From positions 21,005,001 through 21,069,000 of the forward strand of contig OZ005621.1 of NCBI GenBank assembly GCA_963930655.1: DNA of 64,000 nucleotides. The letters run 5' to 3'. A model generated the notes under the pieces. That model saw only the letters and a program-made list of their open reading frames with translations. It searched no databases and had not been told where the DNA came from. Shown piece after piece: positions 35,101 to 46,221 of the stretch. Position numbers and translations under genes: made by a program. Origin of the DNA: Myrica gale (lineage: Eukaryota > Streptophyta > Magnoliopsida > Fagales > Myricaceae). The first letter of the stretch is position 1; each line of letters begins with the position of its first letter.

Positions 35101-38100
35101 TTATTGTACGTGACAGAATCTGCCCCTTTCCCCGACTGGGTGAACTAACCAGTGATCCAGAAGATGGAGATCCAGATAAATTCTTTCCACTAGTACTTAG
35201 AGAAAACGATCTTGAATAACCATCCCCTGTCCTTGAGACAACTTTAACAAAAGGAGCTGGAGGAGGGGGTGCAGATGGGACAGGTAAAGGATTCTGTGAT
35301 GCAGGGTCAATATTCTTGGATGGAAAAGTGGGGGCAGGAGGCGGTGGCGGCACTGGAGATGGAGTCCGAGGACCTGTAACCTGCCCAGAATGGGGTGGGG
35401 GTGGGGGTGGAGGTGGAGGATGTCCAGCTCTAACAGCTAGAATTTCCTTCAAAGGAAGTGTTGGAGGAGGAGGGGGTGCTGGAGGCAGTGGAACGTTTGG
35501 AGGAGACGGCCTAGTTGATGAAGTAACTGAAAGAGCTGAAGGAGGATTAAGTAATGAATTAGCCACCGAATTTATGGGACCTGGAATATTCCCTGAACGA
35601 GATGGAGGTGGCGGTGGAGGCGGCCCAACTCTAACAGGTGGACTCCCCTTCAAAGGAGGTGTTTGAGGAGGGGGAAATGTTGGAGGTGGTGGAGGAGTTG
35701 GGGGATGATTAGGCGACAATTTCGAGGAAGTTGTAATTGAGAATGGAGTCCCAGGTGCAGCCAGAGTGCTATCTACTGATGACTGCTCTCTATAATAAAT
35801 CTCATTGGTAAGTGGGCAATCTGTAGGCTCTAAAATTTGATGAGGTAGCTGCGGTAGAGGCTGGGAATGAGATCTTTCTCTAGAATAATCAGAAGAGGAA
35901 GGTCGGGGTGGAGGTGTTGTAGGTGAAATTGAAACACTGTCGGTATCTGCAGGTTCAGGTGCACGTGAAACTGCCAAGGTTGGATCAGGAATGACTGAAG
36001 CTACAGCCATAGGATGAGTGACTTCTACACTTCCAGAGGAGGCATGGTCATGTAGCTGATATTCTATGGTAGGAGTTCGGGCTACAGGTGCATCTTGCTT
36101 GGATTTACAGGAGACTGTGGTTGACTGAGAAGTTGGAGGCATCTCTTCACCGATGATGTCAGATTGATTGGGTGTTTGAAGCGCAATCTGAATGCCATGG
36201 GACTCAGCAACCTTGCTACTGATATTAGTTCCCAGAGATTGCTTAGGTGAAGGCATGGACTGGATCTCCAGGAATGAATATGGGGAGCTATTAGCCTTAT
36301 TATCAAGAGCCGTGGGCTTCTTTTGCTGTGAAAGCTTTCTAGGACTTGTCTCCAGCGTTGTAACACTAGTTTCTACACTCCCATGAGAACAACTTTCCAA
36401 CATATCCTGGACAATCTGTGACGCACTCATCTGTTGAAGAACATTTAGTGCTGCATCGGCCTTGGGATCTAACCAGTCCACATAACTGAAGAACTCCTGA
36501 ACTTTTGCAAATGCTTCCACTGGAAGGCCCTCCACGTCAAAGCATGAGATACCCTCCGCAACTATGGAAGCTGCAGCATCCATCTCTGAGAAAAGAATCT
36601 GCATCAAAATGACAACCAAAACATAAATTCCAAGTTAAGAAAGAAAGGGAGAAAACAGCTAGGCCTACACCAAATCCGGCATGTGAAATACCTCTGATCT
36701 GAAGTCCTTTGGAAATTGATCCTTAGCATCCCACAACATGTCGAGTTCATCCCGATTTAGGATTAATATATTAGACCTAATAAAAGCAGTGTTAAACATG
36801 ACTCGGAACATCATCTCTTCATGCTCCATGTCATCATTCAGGCTCAGACACTCAACCACAACATCACCTTGAATATGGCAATTGATGTCTATTTTAACTA
36901 GTTCGCATTCTGCCTGAAACACAAGAATAAGGGGGCCCCACACAGTCATACAGTGTACAAATGACACCAAATTGCAGCTTCACTTTAACGGAAAGAAAAA
37001 TGTCTCAGTTTGCAAATCAAGGAAAAGTAAGATTTCTGACACAATTAAACTACAAGAAGAAAGGTCAAACCAAGATTCCCAAGATGCAGACTTTTTTTAG
37101 CAAACTGGACAATACAAACAAATGAAGTGCCCAAAAACTGAGCCCATCCATACCCTTACCCCTTTGGTTTATCATAATTGATCTTGGGAAATTCCATACA
37201 ATTCCGTTTTCTCCTCAAATTCCTTTTAGATTCAAGGCCAGACCAGAAAGCCAATCTTAAACATCGAACACACCCTACTCAATACAGAAGTCCCCAATTA
37301 CAGAGAACCCTGTAACCTAGATTGACCAGTGTAACTATCTTTGAGGAAACAGTTTTAATCACCTCAAATTGATGCAACTATAATCTGATGGCCAAACTAC
37401 TGATTCTGGCCTATTTCAGGAAGTCAGGAAGAGAATGAAGGGGGGGAAATGGAGGTAATATATCACCTGCTTGTAAGCCCGGATCGTTTTGCTTCTTTTT
37501 GGTGTTGAGTACAAAACTTTAGGGGTTTTATCGGCGACAAGAAAAGGATCCTGTCCATATACCCGAAATATGGGACGGCAACCCCCCTTTCCATCAAAAT
37601 CAGGAATGAATCTGAAAATGACGCAGTCCAAAGTAAGCGCTCTATCCAATGGTGGCCATTCTAAGGCGACATTCCTCCTTGATATATACTGTAGGTACCG
37701 CAGTTGAGAAGGCACTGGATTCAGTGGTGATAGCAAATGCAAATGGTCATGGGGAGCCTGCCTGTAAACCATGTCTAAGGTCCTCTGCTCCCCGCTGTAC
37801 TGCTTCCTATAGATTAATAATGCAGACAACATAAAAGCCAAAACCGGCCAACCTCCACATTCGCAGTGCAACAACAGCACGTTATGCTGCCCAAGCGCCA
37901 GCCAACTTTCACTTGATTTTAGAAAATGATGGATAACCTCTATTGTCAGCACGGGGCAACTCTCGAAGTGCCGAGGATAGTCCATTACGGTCAAATCATA
38001 GTCTGCCACAATGTTACCAATCTCACTTTGTGCTTCTCCCTCTCGAAAATTGAATACCATGATTGAAGCATCAGGCGAGTGATCTTGTAGTTGGCCTACT

Positions 38101-38912
38101 ATCCCACCAATATATTCCTTGTAATTCTCTACATTCGAAGCCTCAGTAGTGAAGCAGCAGTCAAACACTACACATGTAGACAGAATGTAAAAACAATCAT
38201 CCACTGAATTGGAAATCAATTCCAAAAGATTATAGCCACAAAATTATCCTAGTTAGCAATGGCGCCATAATTTAACACTTCACTCCATCATTGACCTATA
38301 AAAGATTTGGTTTCCATTTTTCTGCCACCATATTGCAATGTGAAACTGACGCAAGCACTCTAAACTCGAAATTGAGCTGCCATTTTAGGCTTATGGTACT
38401 AAATTTTGGCAGCTCTGAATGTGGAGGCTAAACAACAAAGCTAAAAACTTTCAATTTTTTTTTAAAATTTCCTGCAATGAAAAAAAATACCAAATAAAAT
38501 TAGGATCTTTATCGAACGCGAGAAGAATTAGGCTCAATTGAATGCAAATATGCAATTCTCTGCTTCCCCAAACTATGCGAAAAGAGTAGGAAAAAAACTT
38601 ACGTAATCATATTACTTCTTTTTCTGCATTTTCTTAGCAACCCAACGAGGCCTTAACCTCAGAAAAGCAAAAGTAGGAATCCGAAAAACCAAATTCACAG
38701 ATAGCGCGCATAATATGAATTTTGCCCACTCTCCCATTCTCAATTTTCCACAGTCATTACTGCCAAACTTCGAAACCATTTCGTCCCTTCCCCGATAAAA
38801 GAAAAAGAGAAACAACGTAGAAAACAGAGAAGAACGCACCGTAAACCCGCTCAGAGATCTCAAGAAGCCCGTCGGGAGGTTTCCGGAAAAACAACTTGCG
38901 AAGCATCGCCAT
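26117..38912 (-). CDS. Class II formin (PTEN-like, FH1, FH2), FH13/FH20-like, 17 exons, 1251 aa
   Basis: Formins nucleate and elongate actin filaments; plant class II members carry an inactive PTEN-like/C2 module for membrane contact. Exons: 38840-38912, 37467-38167, 36692-36913, 34989-36598, 34777-34897, 33916-33987, 32439-32537, 32231-32272, 30869-30949, 30743-30793, 30570-30651, 29504-29598, 28347-28418, 28140-28256, 26964-27032, 26814-26880, 26117-26298 (3756 nt, divisible by three). The N terminus is MAMLRKLFFRKPPDGLLEIS. The PTEN-like region spans residues of about 25-258 with a P-loop HCECGGWP, and the C2-like region follows (ECELVKIDINCHIQGDVV). The FH1 region (about 570-800) has several runs of 5-9 prolines. 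FH2 starts KLKPLYWLKL (about residue 838) and includes SLGNALNQGTARG and RARNNKMTLMHYL. The C terminus is a charged coiled coil (ENCRQLELERKKAAESEK). The intron after exon 10 appears to be GC-AG. No frame break is seen. Confidence 0.93.
28907..28919. repeat. G13 homopolymer in a formin intron
   Basis: Thirteen consecutive G on the plus strand, between exons 28347-28418 and 29504-29598. A matching C13 run lies at 30257-30269 in a neighbouring intron. Both are prone to length polymorphism and sequencing error. Confidence 0.8.
29085..29345. repeat. Diverged tandem duplication in a formin intron
   Basis: Two segments near 29079-29170 and 29238-29320 share GCATATT, AAGTG(T/C)CAAGG(A/G)CAAA and GAGTACCAA/GTGTACCAA blocks in the same order. 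Non-coding. Confidence 0.5.
31385..31690. repeat. Tandem duplication (period about 180 bp) in a formin intron
   Basis: Two copies contain TTGCACTTTGAACTTCTTGA or a near match, then AGAC(A/G)GGTA(T/G)GCACATA, GACGAATACCT or a near match, GATAAAAGT and CCCAGCAA, ending ACACATGCAC. Long open frames run through the block on both strands (31285-31710 minus, 31289-31720 plus), but neither has splice-compatible or family evidence. Confidence 0.75.
32937..33053. repeat. Tandem duplication of about 60 bp in a formin intron
   Basis: Copies at 32937-32998 and 32999-33053 both start with AATGTTGAACTTCCAGAAAA, followed by TAAGGA(A/T)CTTCAA and GCTGATAGTTTGAC. Confidence 0.85.
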
Positions 38913-39387
38913 CTCAGTCCTCCAACCACTGCTCCAAATCTATATATATATATATATATGAATATTTGTGTGTTTGTTGGTCTGTTCGATTGTTATCAGG
39001 TGGTGGGATTGGTGATGTCGGTGATGTTGACTAGGACCGATGGATGGTTTTTTTTTTTTTTGGTTTCAGAATTTACGTACTTCCTTTGTTTTCTTCTTCG
39101 TCTTAGTTTTTTTTTCTTTTTTTTTTCAAGTTCTTCTTGCTCTAGCTGTTTTGAGCAAGCTGACATAACTACCACCGAGCCGCCCTGGAGCGGCCACGTT
39201 GGATGACTTAGACAGCACTACGCTACGACGTGTGGTCAAAGTTATCCACACCAGACGGGTATATTCTCAGTGCCTTCGTTTTTGCATATATCATGATAAC
39301 GATTATAGAGTACGAGGCACTCATTTTGGTTTTTAGTTATAACTCAAGTGGTCATCCATAAAGTTAGATTTTTTTTTTTCTTAACCA
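38913..39387 (-). promoter_or_regulatory. Formin upstream region with TA microsatellite
   Basis: A (TA)n run at 38941-38960 lies only about 30 bp upstream of the formin start codon, so it is either within a short leader or serves as a TATA-like region. Further out are T-rich runs at 39046-39061 and 39106-39128. No other gene is seen. Confidence 0.4.
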
Positions 39388-39608
39388 ATGTTTGGATATG
39401 TTTTCAAAACTTTTTTTAAAAAAAATTTTCTAATTATTTTTTCATCAATTCTATTTTTTTTACAAACTTTAATAATTTTTTATAAATTTCAACAACTTTT
39501 TATAAACTTGAGCAACTTTTAACAAACTTTTAACAAATATCAAAAGAATTTACACTAACTTAAAAAAAATCAAACATAAAAAATGATTTCAAAATCAAAC
39601 CAAACATA
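39388..39608. mobile_element. MITE-like element with ATGTTTGG ends
   Basis: The left end AATGTTTGGATATGTTTTCA is an imperfect inverted repeat of the right end, which as reverse complement reads TATGTTTGGTTTGATTTTGA. The interior is a low-complexity A/T sequence with repeated CAAACTTT and CAACTTTT blocks. The size of about 220 bp fits a MITE. The target duplication is not clear. Confidence 0.5.
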
Positions 39609-41939
39609 GTCGTAGGCGTTGGGACTAACTTCCGCACTGTCTTTAAAAGAGTCTAACTCTTGAAAAGGTGATGGAATAGTTAATCTAACTTAAAGGTTAT
39701 TATAAACATTAGTCTTGTTGATTCGTAATTTCTCATAATACAGCCTGAAATGACTATTGGTTGATGTCGTTTTAGGAAAGATCGAAGTGGTGTTTGTATG
39801 CTAAACTTTGGGGAAGCACGCAAACGCTACCTTTATTGTTCTGATGCACAATAACACAGAAACTATAGGACAATATTTTTATATTCTCTCATAGGTTAAG
39901 CTTTTGACCATTATTCAATTATTTCAACCATTCACTCATTTTATTAGCTAATAATGCAGTATTAAGAAGGAGAACATGTTTTACTATCTCTGGTACTACT
40001 TAGAAAACAACTTCTCTAGATCTTCCCCCTTTCTAGACTTTTGACCCAAAGGCTACATTTAATTTTGGTCCAAAAGGAGAGTACGTGAGATAATTAGAGG
40101 TTGAGTGAGCCAAAATCCTTCTCTTAAGACCTTGGCTTTCCTCCTGTCAAAAGTTGAAACAACACAACATCCAAATAGAGAAGGTCGTATGTGGGTCTTT
40201 GAAGATGTATTTTAGTTGGTGTAAATACTTCATCATGTGTCTTAATTTATTCCTGAAATTCGTGTTTGATGAAGTCCTGCTCAAGACCAGCGGTTCAACA
40301 AAATTGATGATTGTTTGGGTTTGTTGAAAGTTTGATTGTAGTCTGCATATAGTTTGCCTACACGGAGCTGACGCTTTGATGTTTTTAGAGCACTCGAAGT
40401 TTGTTCAGAGTTCGCTCAAAGTTTAATCAGAAGTAACAAAAGACTGTTGTAACGGTTTTAACATATGCGCCTAAGATTCAAGAAGTCTTGAAACTTCGTA
40501 AATCTCTTCCCTCGGACTCCCTAAAGTATAAAAGCTAATTTCTCACAATTGCTCATTAAGTTCCAAAAATAATTTTGAGAGACCTAAGCTTTCTAAAGCC
40601 TTCTTCAAGATTCTCTCCCTGTTAATGTTTTTGTAGTCTGTTTTTGTGAGAACTGAGATTGAACCCAACGAGATTCTTCCTTCCCCCATTATCTCATATT
40701 CGATTTTAATTACCAAGATAATACCAAGATTGTTTGTTCCTAGTGTGAAAGAGCTGATTGCACGTGGGTGTGTGGAAAGATCGGCTTGGCTGTAGAGTTC
40801 GACTTTTTGGAATCAAGACCTTCAAATGGAAGAGGAGTTTCTCATTCCCTGCATGGTGCAAAGCTGAAAGTTGTATTCCAGGTAAAGTACAAGTTGTGTT
40901 AGACTAGCAACGGGGTGTTGGGTAGTTTATAGATGATTGTGTATTGAGTTTGAAGTTTCTAGTAGATTCGCTTAAAGCGGCTTACGAGCCCGAAGAGTTT
41001 TTTCCTCTCGAAAGAATTATTTCATGTGATTTTTCTTTTCGTCATCAATCTTGGTGTCAATGTGTCTGATTGTGATTATTTAGAAAATTTAGTAATTGGT
41101 GTAATTGTTATCTATTTGTTTCTTTGATTAAGAAATGAAGTCTTGAGTATATTGTATAATTGATAATCTGCAATAACCTGACCATATTGAGTTGTTATTC
41201 CACATAATATATTGGTTGATTGAGTGTCTTGAAATTTGTTGATAAGCTTGTGAGATTGCGAGTCAAAATTAAAAAGGAATCGAGAATTTTTAGAACCTAT
41301 TCAACCCTCTTTCTAGGTTTGACTACTATATATTGAGTCTTGAACCACCTTGTTCAGTCTTTACAGTTCAATCTCCTTATACTTGCATTTTGGTTAGATG
41401 GGGATCCACTTCTCCTACTGGAGTATGCATGAATGCTTGTAAAACAGACATAGTTAGTTACCACCGTACCGGTAAACACCTTTCTGCTACCCGAATGGAA
41501 GCGGATCGTCCATCCCCTGCTTCCATTCAAAGACTTCACGAGTTTCATATTTATATGCAGAGAAAGACAGCCAAGAGAGAAACGGGAAGGACAAAAAGAG
41601 GAGAGGAGAAGGAAAAAGAACAATTGTAGAGAACTAGGAGCGAAACAGAGGAGAAATTCAATGGTACAAGACTAGATGAAGTAAGGTGGTGAAATTCAAC
41701 AAATTTGAAGCTAAAAGATAACTAAGTACAAATATAGCTTACCTTGACTTTTCAAATTAATGACCTGATTTTGTAGTGCCTTGAAATATCGAAGTATAAA
41801 TCCTCACATCGGTTGTGTATTTCAAATTATAATGTGGGAATATTAGGCATTAAGATTATTGGAATTCCAGAATGATGCTCCCTGCGAGCACTCTTAGAAC
41901 ACGGATGCTAAGTGCAATGTCAAATGTCATAAAATTAAG
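39609..41939. other. Intergenic, no gene seen
   Basis: More than 2 kb without a recognisable gene. The frame at 41333-41629 has a low-complexity basic tail (KRGEEKEKEQL) and an antisense counterpart and is probably chance. A block near 41795-41815 (TAAATCCTCACATCGG) recurs near 45537-45555, on the other side of the solo LTR. Confidence 0.5.
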
Positions 41940-42780
41940 AACCATCACGCGCTTTCACTTTGGCCTAGTAAGTCACGACATCCTGTCCAACATTAGTTAC
42001 ATTTCTTTGAAACATCCGAAAGAGTGATGCTTCTTTGATACGATATAAAATCATAAATGATGGATAAATAAGATCACGAGAAGGAGTTGAGCAATTATAA
42101 CTATTTGATTCGGTGATTTTCAAAATTTGTTCCTTGTCGAAGTTCATTAAGCATAGCAGATTCACGTAATCTTCTGGATTTGTATCATAATTTAAACTTG
42201 TATCGAGTGCTCGATTAGGATTAATATGACCTGCTCCCATAGCCGCCAAAGGTGAAGCAACTTGTAAATTTATCTCATTAGATTATCTCATTAGATTATG
42301 AGTATCATCAAACGAAGCAGCAGTTGTCATAATTGCTGACCAAATGGCAGCAGGACTCCATGGTGAATGTGCTACTATTAGAAGAGTAGCCACACCAGTA
42401 TATAGCATGAGGACAAGCCATGGATGTCCCGAATACAAAGATTGAAATTGTTGAACAAAAGTTTTACACCTTTCTCCTGTATCTGCTTATTTTGGGGGCC
42501 AAGCACCCAAAACTAATGACTCAGGTGCCATTACATCAGGCTTCAAAATGAATGGAGAACTTTGTGATATACCTTATTGTAGCGAAACGAGCGACAATAG
42601 GGTCAAGCTTCACCTGGCCTGTTAATGTTTGTTGGAATATAATGGAAGCCAAGGGTCGTACAGGAGTAACTTTTATATATATAGTTAAACAAAACATCCT
42701 CGTCACTTTTGTCAATCAAAATGCAAGGACAATTCATACATTCTATTAGACCAATTTCAACTAATAAATATAGGATTATT
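41940..42780 (-). pseudogene. Truncated subtilisin-like protease copy (C-terminal half)
   Basis: The minus strand carries a decayed copy of the subtilase at 46222-48524. The 42603-42788 frame has MNCPCILIDKSDEDVLFNYI (PA-domain part). The stretch at 42330-42480 aligns with the catalytic-Ser exon but is broken by small insertions. The 41965-42249 frame has AGHINPNRALDTSLNYDTNP and then YPSFMILYRIKEASLFRMFQ with RNVTNVGQDVVTY. The catalytic Asp and His segments and the propeptide are absent, and the end of the Fn3-like domain is missing. It is non-functional. Confidence 0.85.
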
Positions 42781-43339
42781 TGTAACAATTATACTTTCTA
42801 TAAAGCGCATGAGAAAGTCTATAAATTATATGCCAACCGATGAACCATCTCAAGCCACCTCATCTGATCCTTTTTCTTCAATATTTTAGCTCAATTTAAG
42901 CAATCTCACCTTTGCCCAAATTTACTTTTCCAGATTGAGATGTGCTGCTTTGTAGTTACAAAAGGCACTATATATATATATAGCAAGTTGCCATTGCAAA
43001 GAAACTCCTTCCTGCATCCTAGAGTTATATTTTTGCTTCTCTTTTTGACACTTTCAGAGCATGGAAGTTGACTATTAAAATTAAAAGGTAAAAATCTACC
43101 TTAAAACTGATGTTAACCTATATTTAGATTTGTAAAGTTGTCTTTAGCAATAACTTATATATAAATTAATGAAAGAGGACGGTACCTCCTAGCTTTATTG
43201 ATAGACCTCACTTCAGGCAGATGAATAAGGTGATTGCATCACAAGAGTCACTTTTATCAGGTGGTGTTGTCAAGTAAGTAGGTTGTTACAAATATGCCTC
43301 CTTGGTCTCCCCTGCAGCTGGGTGTTTTTTAAATTAATT
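42781..43339. other. Intergenic, no gene seen
   Basis: AT-rich spacer with a short TATA microsatellite near 42970-42981. No gene recognised. Confidence 0.5.
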
Positions 43340-43682
43340 TTGATGTGGCATTACAGACTCATTTGCTGTAGGAGATGCAGTGATTAAAGACCATTGCGGA
43401 CGTGTGGCTGGGGCATGTGTGCAACAGATTGAGGTGGAAGATCCTAAAGATGAGGAAATTTGGGCTTTACAACTGGGTGTAGAGGAAGCCTATCGTCAAG
43501 GTATTAAGAAGAGTGATTCTTCCTATCCGATTGATGTTATTCGACACTATCCGGAGAGGGTGAACTGGCGTAGCCATGACATAATTGGAGAGATGTATTC
43601 CAACCTTTGTTATTTTGATTCTGCTATTTTTAGTTTTGTTATACGTGGTGCTAATGATGAAGCACACCACTTTGCTCGATGA
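43340..43682 (+). pseudogene. RNase H-like (RVT_3) fragment, retroelement-derived
   Basis: The frame reads VGDAVIKDHCGRVAGACVQQ, then IWALQLGVEEAYRQGIKK and HDIIGEMYSNL, and closes with VIRGANDEAHHFAR and a stop. This is the ribonuclease H-like domain at the C terminus of plant LINEs and related 'putative ribonuclease H' proteins. The expected ESD motif is reduced to KSDSS, the N-terminal part is missing, and no reverse transcriptase lies upstream. A relic. Confidence 0.7.
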
Positions 43683-43892
43683 GCTGCTTCTAAGATCATG
43701 TCTGGAGGCCACCCAGATTTTTTGAGCATTTTCCTATCCCTTATTAAATCTTTCCCGAGACTGATCCTCTTATTTTGGTTTTGTTATGATTAATAAAGGT
43801 AGTTAATAGTTCTGATAAAAACAACAAAACCAAGCTAAAGTAACAAAAAAAGGCACTTGTTCCTTTTATCAATTAGGCCAAAGGGCACTTGT

Positions 43893-45377
43893 TGTGATAA
43901 CCCAGTTTTAAAAATAAATGAATAGGAAAGTAAAAGAGGTGCATGAGAGTTTCGAACTAGGGCGCTTAGGAGAGGAGAGAGGCGCGCATCATGACAACTG
44001 AGGCGCCTGGTGCTTTTGTTCTATTTAATGAAGTTTTAAATTACTTAAGCTTCTTTTCGTCTGGTTTGATTTTTAGTAAAATGTTGCGTTTCGACTCTTC
44101 TTCTTCCTCAGCCCTAAATTTTTGAATTTTGCAGCAGTTACATGGTTTTTCGCCGACCAGTCGTCTCTCTCTCATAAACCACTATCTCTCTCTTCATTTC
44201 CTCACCCGTTACATCCATTTTTGGCTAATTTGCGTAATATTTTCAACTCCATTGTAAAGATCTCGAAGTTTCTAGGTAAATCATGTGTTTTATCATGTTT
44301 AATGGGGGATTTCGAAAGGGCATAAGTTTCAGACGTTCTTCAATGAGTTTTTGGTTAAATTCGAGTTGTCTCACCTATAAAAATGGGAGCTTGTTCTGAG
44401 GTCGAACACAAGTCTCAAATCTAATCTCACAATCATTTTTGCGCTCTTTCTCCCTTTCTATCTCACTTTTGGTTCTTGAAGAATTTCGGCTCTTAAGTAG
44501 TGTGAGTATGCTCTGATGTTTCTCTACTCCAATCACAGTTTCAAATGTTTGAACGAATTATGCAACGTGAAATTCAAGTTTCAAATATCGTTTCGATCCC
44601 TAATTATTTTCCGGATTACTGTTAGGTTGTGCTAATATGGGGGATATTGATTTTTCAAGCGAGTCAGGTAAGCGGAGTAACAATAGAGTTTTCTCGAAAA
44701 TGGAAAATGATGAATTTTTGGAAACCTACGGAAGTCTGTTTTCAAATGCATGAATTACTGTTATTTTACTGTTTATGCTGAAATATAAATTACTGTTTTA
44801 TGTTCTGAAATCCTGATGGCAATGTTGATTACTGTTATTACTGTCTTGTTGGTACCAACTCATTACTGATTACTGGTGCATCCATTCTTCGGGGTGGTTT
44901 TTGTATGGATTTCACCTACTGTTGACTTACTTTGGTTGGCCGCTGAATAAGTCGTGCACAACCATGTCATGAGAGTATATATGGCTTATTGATATTGCCT
45001 AAGGGAAATTTCTGAACTACTAAAAAAATCATTTGAAAATTTATTTTAAAAGATTATTATTAATATTTTTATTTTTCGCTTACTGAGTTGTCGAACTCAC
45101 TCCGTTAATATTCCTATTTTCAGATAATAATGAGGAGCATGCTGAGGATCAAGCTTAGATGACATGCGGGTTGTGATAGATGAGGAAGGAGTTTTTTTTT
45201 CAAATTTATGTTTTATTGAGAGTTTTTAATTATGGTGATGGTTTTAAAAGTGAGAACTTTAAAAATGTTCAATTTCAGAATAATCGAATGAATTATATTT
45301 ATCTTAAATTATATTTTTTTTTACTGTTGTAAAGAGAAAAGTTCACTATTGGACCCTACTGGGTCTGGGGTGTGACA
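43893..45377. mobile_element. Solo LTR of a Ty3/gypsy-type retrotransposon, 1485 bp
   Basis: The element starts TGTGATAACCCAG and ends GGGGTGTGACA, i.e. TG...CA ends of the kind common in plant Ty3/gypsy LTRs. It is flanked by the exact 5-bp repeat CTTGT (43888-43892 and 45378-45382). A TATA box CTATAAAAATGGG at about 44375-44387 would drive plus-strand transcription. No internal domain, primer-binding site or second LTR is in the window, so it is the product of LTR-LTR recombination. The short frames inside (e.g. 44122-44325) are not genes. Confidence 0.85.
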
Positions 45378-45382
45378 CTTGT

Positions 45383-46221
45383 TCCTTTCCATGGATGATC
45401 GAGTTCCCAAATGATATGCACTTACCCCTCATGTCTTATTATATATAATGTGTGTAGCACTTGGTGGCCGGTGACCAAAGACAAAGGACGATGAATAAAG
45501 ACCACACTACAATTCCATTGGCTTAAAATGAAAGTGTAAATCCTCACATCGGCTGAGCATTTTGGAAAAGCCTGACTGAGAATTTCGTAGACTATTTTGG
45601 GTTCTCTTCGTGTACATGAGGTATGTTGATAACGTTGACGAGTGACTTTGGGCTGTAAGGTTATGGGCACTTGCGTTGCGTCACAACATCTTCAAAAAAT
45701 AGAGCAATCAGCAATGTTCCTCTGTTTGCAAGCAAAGATGTTGGCATTCTGTTCCTGCCAAATGTGGTAAACAACACCAACAAAGGTAAGTGTTCTTCTG
45801 ATGACGTTTATCAATGATTTTTCTTTCTACCTCTCAGAAGCTTGGCAGATCCTCCTTTGCACACGACATCTGTCAGATAATAACAACTGCAAAAATGGCA
45901 TACCTCTCTGTCTCTCGTTATTTGGCAGTCGTTTCTTCAAAGTCAGCCAAAGAATAAATGCATGTTTGGGACAAAAAATATGAAGCACATTTTCTGCATT
46001 GTGGGTGGAGAAAGATCATTACTATTTACTTTTGTGTTGTTGATAGCCTGAAAATAAAGATGATGATAAACTTCATCCAAGTCCTTTAAATTTGTGATGT
46101 TACAGTTACAATCCACGAAAGTGAAAATTTTGTTGCAAGCAACAAGCAAAGTAAGATGTAAATTAAATAGGCTTATAGAGATTGCATATTCATTAAATGT
46201 AAATTCTATCAAACTTTATTA
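45383..46221. other. Spacer between solo LTR and subtilase pseudogene
   Basis: No gene recognised. It carries the TAAATCCTCACATCGGCT block shared with about 41795-41815, possibly the flank of the same subtilase duplication. Minus-strand frames at 45422-45670 and 45943-46212 have no family motif. Confidence 0.45.

Noticed and set aside
35316..35666. 116-aa glycine-rich plus-strand frame
   Set aside because: Antisense of the polyproline FH1 exon of the formin; CCN codons read as GGN on the other strand.
43893..45377. A host gene with TATA box and leader at about 44370-44520
   Set aside because: The TATA box and leader lie inside a TG...CA element with a 5-bp duplication, so they are the LTR promoter, not that of a host gene.
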